NCBI GenBank assembly: GCA_041393495.1
Contig: JAWKKA010000001.1
Span: 1-64,000, forward strand
Reading direction: 5' to 3'
Source: RHKX01 sp041393495
GTDB taxonomy: Bacteria > Actinomycetota > Thermoleophilia > Solirubrobacterales > 70-9
Length of the DNA: 64,000 nucleotides
Shown here: positions 60,212 through 64,000 of the stretch, in pieces
Layout: each line of letters starts with the position of its first letter
Numbering within the stretch: position 1 is the first letter of the stretch
Program-made: the position numbers and the translations under genes
The notes under the pieces: model-generated
The model's database searches: none
The model's input: only the letters and a program-made list of their open reading frames with translations
Told to the model about the DNA's origin: nothing

Positions 60212-62557
60212 TCACCTGACCTTGCCGGTGCGCTTCGTCGTCGTGAAGCCGGCCGACTCGCCGCGGATGAAGACCTTGGTCCGCAGCTTGCCGGGGGCGT
60301 TCCGGCCGCCGAACAGCTTCCGCGCCCGCTTCGTCAGCTTCAGCTTCACGGCGTCGGTCGCGCCGGCGTCGACGCGGAGGTTCTCGCCGCGGGCGAGCAC
60401 GGCGCCCTTGCCGCGGGCGTGCTTGCCCTTCGGCGCCCCGACCAGCTTCAACCGCGCCTTGCGGCAGCTGTAGTAGGCGTCGCCCTCGCAGCGCAGCTTC
60501 GCCTCCAGGCGCTTGCCCTTGGCGACGGGCTTTCCGACCAGCCCGATGTCGCCCTGGATCGCGACCGCGCCGACCGATTCGTAGCCGGGGGCGAGCGCGA
60601 CGCCGGGCCGCTTCGGCAGCACCTTCGGCGCCGGCGCGGTGACGAGGCCGCCGAGCGAGCCCGGCGCCTCGAGCACCGGGACGCGGAGGTCGACGTCGGC
60701 GATCGTCACCGGCCGCTGGTCGTTCGAGGGCCGCCCGTAGTTCATCAGGAAGCCGCCGGGGGTCTTCGAGGCCGCGTCGCGGGGCAGGAGCTCGAGCCGC
60801 AGGACGTGGCCCTGCTCGACCTTCCAGCCGTTCGCGAAGAGCTGGAAGACCTGCAGGCCGCCGTCCTTGGGGCGCCAGAGGCCGCGCTCGACGAGCGTCT
60901 TCGTCGTCCCGTCCGGGGAGACGTCGACGAGCCGCGCCGCGACCTCGGAGGTGTCGTCGCCCTCGGGCAGGGTGATCCGGGCGATCAGCGTCGCCGCCCC
61001 CATCACCGTGTAGCCGCCGGCCGGGGCCGCGGGCAGCTCGTAGTTCGCCGTTCCCGTCTCCTCGGCGCCGGCCGCGGTCGTGCAGGCGGTTCCCCAGTCC
61101 GGGTTGAACAGGTAGCCCAACGTGTTCCACGCCGCGCCGACCGCGGTGTCGCCGCCGTCGGGGTCGATCGTCTGCGGGCCGCCGTCGTCGCGCAGGCGGA
61201 TCTCGCCCGGCGCGATCGAAGCCCAGTCGGGCGCCGTGTAGGGGCCGCCGCCGTCGCTCCCGTTCGGGCAGGTCTGCGTGTAGGCGGTGACGTTCGAGTC
61301 CGGCTTCGGCCCGCTTCCGGTCAGGTAGTGGGCGACCCACTCATCCTGGAGGTCGTTGAGGGCCGCGGCCACGTTGGCCTGGTCCTGCCCGCGGGAGTGG
61401 CCGAAGGAGCCGAAGAACAGCGCCAGCGGGCTGTCCGGGTGCTCGGCCCGGGTCCGGTTGTAGAAGCGGGTCGCCTCGTTGACCGGGAACAGGTCGTCGG
61501 TGAAGCCGGAGGCGATCAGAAGCGGCGCCGGCGACTCGCTGTGGTCGACCCCGTAGGCCGAGTGGAAGCTGTTGATCTCGTCGATCATCGCCGCTACCCC
61601 GGGATCGCCGTCGTAGGGCTCGCCCTGGTCGAGCCGGGCCTTCCAGCCGTTGATGTCGGCGCCCGGGTCGGACCCGATCGGCGCCTTGAAGCCCGCCGCC
61701 GCCAGGCCCTGGACGTATGACTCCTTCATCACTCCGACCCGGCCCCAGTAGCCCGCGTCCTCGATGTAGTCGAGGTTGTTGCCGTTCGGCACGAGCGCGT
61801 AGGTGAGCTCGCTCCAGGGGACGGTCGGCAGCGCGACCGTGAGGCTCATCGGCGTGCCGGCCGGGCTCTTCCAGGGGACGAGCGTGCCGTCGGGCAGCAT
61901 CGTCCGGTCCTTCAGCGCCGCCAGCTCGAGCGACATGCCGCCGCCGTAGGAGCCGCCGGTCGCGGCGATCCTGTTCGGATCGATCAGCCCCTCGTCGACG
62001 AGCTCGCCGAGCAGGAGCTGGGAGTCGCGGACCTCGTAGCGGAGGTCCATCAGGTGGACGTAGCCTTTCGCGCAGCCGGCCGGGTCGGCGTCGCGGGCGG
62101 CCTGGCTGCCGCACGACTCACCGAAGCCGCGCTGGCTCAGCGAGTAGACGGCGTAGCCCTGCTCGAGCCAATGCTGCATGTCATCGAAGCTCAGCTTCGA
62201 GCCGCCGTAGCCGTGGTAGGTGCCGACGACCGGGTAGGGAGCGCTGCCGGTGGCGGGCAGCGCGACGTTGACGTCGAGGGGGACCCCGTCGAAGGTCTTG
62301 GTCGTGCTCCGCACCATCGGATCGCTGCCGGTGGCCTGTGTCGGCAGGCCCGGTGGCGCGAGCGTCGAGGTGATGTCGTCGGCAGCCTTGATCGAGCCGC
62401 ACCACGTCTGCCCGGTCGAGCCGGGGAGGTTGCCGTCGGCGGTGACCTGGGCACAGTCGACGTCGCCGTCGAAGACCGTCGCAGGCGGCGCGGCCAGCGC
62501 CGCTGGCGCCGCGATCAGCGCGGCAAGGACGACGAACAGGGCTGCGAGTCTCCGCAC
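60212..62557 (-). CDS. Secreted CocE/X-Pro dipeptidyl-peptidase (S15)-like alpha/beta hydrolase
   Basis: 781 residues, GTG start with a GAGGAGTGAG ribosome-binding site. Signal peptide MRRLAALFVVLAALIAAPAALA. The alpha/beta-hydrolase domain has PVVGTYHGYGG (oxyanion), the nucleophile elbow ATGGSYGGGMSLELAAL, the acid region LIASGFTDDLFPVNEA and a His in FGSFGHSRGQ. A jelly-roll X-Pro-type C-terminal domain follows (about 420-640), then a Lys/Arg-rich beta tail (KLRCEGDAYYSCRKARLKLVG in parts). Family members cleave X-Pro dipeptides, cocaine esters or other acyl bonds. Substrate unknown. Almost duplicated by the next gene. Confidence 0.83.
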   Translation of the reverse strand: MRRLAALFVVLAALIAAPAALAAPPATVFDGDVDCAQVTADGNLPGSTGQTWCGSIKAADDITSTLAPPGLPTQATGSDPMVRSTTKTFDGVPLDVNVALPATGSAPYPVVGTYHGYGGSKLSFDDMQHWLEQGYAVYSLSQRGFGESCGSQAARDADPAGCAKGYVHLMDLRYEVRDSQLLLGELVDEGLIDPNRIAATGGSYGGGMSLELAALKDRTMLPDGTLVPWKSPAGTPMSLTVALPTVPWSELTYALVPNGNNLDYIEDAGYWGRVGVMKESYVQGLAAAGFKAPIGSDPGADINGWKARLDQGEPYDGDPGVAAMIDEINSFHSAYGVDHSESPAPLLIASGFTDDLFPVNEATRFYNRTRAEHPDSPLALFFGSFGHSRGQDQANVAAALNDLQDEWVAHYLTGSGPKPDSNVTAYTQTCPNGSDGGGPYTAPDWASIAPGEIRLRDDGGPQTIDPDGGDTAVGAAWNTLGYLFNPDWGTACTTAAGAEETGTANYELPAAPAGGYTVMGAATLIARITLPEGDDTSEVAARLVDVSPDGTTKTLVERGLWRPKDGGLQVFQLFANGWKVEQGHVLRLELLPRDAASKTPGGFLMNYGRPSNDQRPVTIADVDLRVPVLEAPGSLGGLVTAPAPKVLPKRPGVALAPGYESVGAVAIQGDIGLVGKPVAKGKRLEAKLRCEGDAYYSCRKARLKLVGAPKGKHARGKGAVLARGENLRVDAGATDAVKLKLTKRARKLFGGRNAPGKLRTKVFIRGESAGFTTTKRTGKVR

Positions 62558-62609
62558 GGTCTCACTCCTCGATCGGTGTTGTGCCCGGCGGTCGCCCGGG
62601 GCCGTCGCC

Positions 62610-62615
62610 AGCCTA
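62610..62615 (-). promoter_or_regulatory. -10 TAGGCT for the CocE-like gene
   Basis: Minus-strand TAGGCT, about 52 nt before the GTG at 62557, giving a leadered transcript with a ribosome-binding site, as for other secreted proteins here. Confidence 0.4.
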
Positions 62616-62672
62616 GTGCAAGCCGAACAGGGCCGTGCCGCTTCGCGAGGAGCGCCGCCGCCCGGCCGCGCC

Positions 62673-64000
62673 CTACCCTTGCCTGTTCTTCGTCGTCGTG
62701 AAGCCGGCCGACTCGCCGCGGATGAAGACCTTGGTCCGCAGCTTGCCGGGGGCGTTCCGGCCGCCGAACAGCTTCCGCGCCCGCTTCGTCAGCTTCAGCT
62801 TCACGGCGTCGGTCGCGCCGGCGTCGACGCGGAGGTTCTCGCCGCGGGCGAGCACGGCGCCCTTGCCGCGGGCGTGCTTGCCCTTCGGCGCCCCGACCAG
62901 CTTCAACCGCGCCTTGCGGCAGCTGTAGTAGGCGTCGCCCTCGCAGCGCAGCTTCACCTCCAGGCGCTTGCCCTTGGCGACGGGCTTTCCGACCAGCCCG
63001 ATGTCGCCCTGGATCGCGACCGCGCCGACCGATTCGTAGCCGGGGGCGAGCGCGACGCCGGGCCGCTTCGGCAGCACCTTCGGCGCCGGCGCGGTGACGA
63101 GGCCGCCGAGCGAGCCCGGCGCCTCGAGCACCGGGACGCGGAGGTCGACGTCGGCGATCGTCACCGGCCGCTGGTCGTTCGAGGGCCGCCCGTAGTTGAC
63201 GAGAAAGCCCGGGGTCGTCTGCCCCGCGTCGCGGGGCAGGAGCTCGAGCCGCAGGACGTGGCCCTGCTTGACCTTCCAGCCGTTCGCGAAGAGCTGGAAG
63301 ACCTGCAGGCCGCCGTCCTTGGGGCGCCAGAGGCCGCGCTCGACGAGCGTCTTCGTCGTCCCGTCCGGGGAGACGTCGACGAGCCGCGCCGCGACCTCGG
63401 AGGTGTCGTCGCCCTCGGGCAGGGGTGATCCGGGCGATCAGCGTCGCCGCCCCCATCACCGTGTAGCCGCCGGCCGGGCCGCGGGCAGCTCGTAGTTCGC
63501 CGTTCCCGTCTCCTCGGCGCCGGCCGCGGTCGTGCAGGCGGTTCCCCAGTCCGGGTTGAACAGGTAGCCCAACGTGTTCCACGCCGCGCCGACCGCGGTG
63601 TCGCCGCCGTCGGGGTCGATCGTCTGCGGGCCGCCGTCGTCGCGCAGGCGGATCTCGCCCGGCGCGATCGAAGCCCAGTCGGGCGCCGTGTAGGGGCCGC
63701 CGCCGTCGCTCCCGTTCGGGCAGGTCTGCGTGTAGGCGGTGACGTTCGAGTCCGGCTTCGGCCCGCTCCCGGTCAGGTAGTGGTCGACCCACTGGTCCTG
63801 GAGGTCGCTGAGCGCGCTCAGCACGTTCACCGCGTTCTGGCCGCGGGGGTGGCCGTAGGAGGCGAAGAACAGCGCCAGCGGGCTGTCCGGGTGCTCGGCC
63901 CGGGTCCGGTTGTAGAAGCGGGTCGCCTCGCTGACCGGAAAGATGTCGTCGGTGAAGCCGGAGCTGATCAAGAGCGGCGCCGGCGACTCGCCGTGTTCGA
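62673..64000 (-). CDS. Second CocE/S15-like secreted hydrolase (partial, two frameshifts)
   Basis: Tandem paralogue of the gene at 60212, cut by the right edge, so the N-terminus and catalytic serine lie outside. The visible part covers the acid region (SSGFTDDIFPVSEATRF), jelly-roll and basic C-terminal tail. Two single-base differences from copy 1 disturb the frame: gccgggcc for gccggggcc at about 63475 and caggggtg for cagggtg at about 63421; they compensate, so only about 18 residues are altered. Both are G-run length changes. The last residues differ (FTTTKNRQG against FTTTKRTGKVR). Confidence 0.78.

Overview
The window looks like a chromosomal segment of a very GC-rich actinobacterium. 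The gene set (menaquinone genes menG and hepT, an actinobacterial-style dCTP deaminase, cytochrome bd, DtxR, TatA/TatC, DHA2 exporter) together with a Bacillus/cyanobacteria-like b6c-type quinol-oxidising complex best fits a deep-branching Actinomycetota lineage such as Thermoleophilia/Solirubrobacterales. That placement is inference: no rRNA gene is present. Genes are tightly packed, 4-nt stop/start overlaps (ATGA, GTGA, TTGA) are the rule, and GTG/TTG starts are common. Many transcription units begin with a TANNNT hexamer only 6-12 nt before the start codon, which indicates leaderless mRNAs.

Layout. 1-8.3 kb: FAH-family hydrolase, then a haem/respiration block: siroheme-decarboxylase-like AhbA-AhbB fusion, hemL, a HepS-like protein, qcrA (Rieske), qcrB (cytochrome b6-like), qcrC (subunit IV fused to cytochrome c), menG and hepT. 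8.6-10.5 kb: zinc-ribbon protein, dcd, GntR regulator. 10.7-16.3 kb: a secreted copper cluster (beta-helix protein, cupredoxin, Tat-type two-domain multicopper oxidase, second cupredoxin), then tatA, tatC and a TPR membrane protein; tRNA-Lys(CUU) follows. 16.7-22.6 kb: atypical epimerase with a 35-codon leader gene, nucleotide-sugar dehydrogenase, membrane protein, and a TetR-controlled FMN/Fe-S/FAD amine-dehydrogenase-like enzyme. 22.7-30.1 kb (minus): histidine utilisation operon hutH-hutU-def-hutF-hutI-ureohydrolase, with a peptide-deformylase-family gene inside it.

30.2-47.4 kb is the main accessory region. An IclR regulator faces an operon of SDR, three-subunit molybdenum hydroxylase, CoxG-like protein, aldehyde dehydrogenase, two tandem ABC substrate-binding proteins, permease, ATPase, M20 hydrolase and XdhC, followed by a DUF6282-like hydrolase, a MocA-type cytidylyltransferase, a tautomerase and a class III aminotransferase. 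The same palindrome (CTCTCAC-ATC-GTGAGAG core) occurs in front of the SDR gene and in front of the aldehyde dehydrogenase, so one IclR regulon probably covers both parts. The content suggests import and oxidation of a nitrogen heterocycle or similar compound; the substrate cannot be told from sequence. About 36.09-43.18 kb of this region is riddled with frameshifts although catalytic motifs and gene-junction overlaps are intact, which points to uncorrected sequence error more than gene decay.

47.5-64 kb: RibD-like reductase, RpiB-like isomerase, HAD hydrolase, winged-helix regulator, sucC-sucD, GNAT, aminotransferase, a small secreted protein, repeat-rich spacers, DtxR, and a cytochrome bd locus in which cydA and cydB are separated by a DHA2 exporter and a MerR regulator. 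The window ends in two tandem, nearly identical secreted CocE/S15-family hydrolase genes, the second cut by the window edge and carrying two G-run frameshifts.
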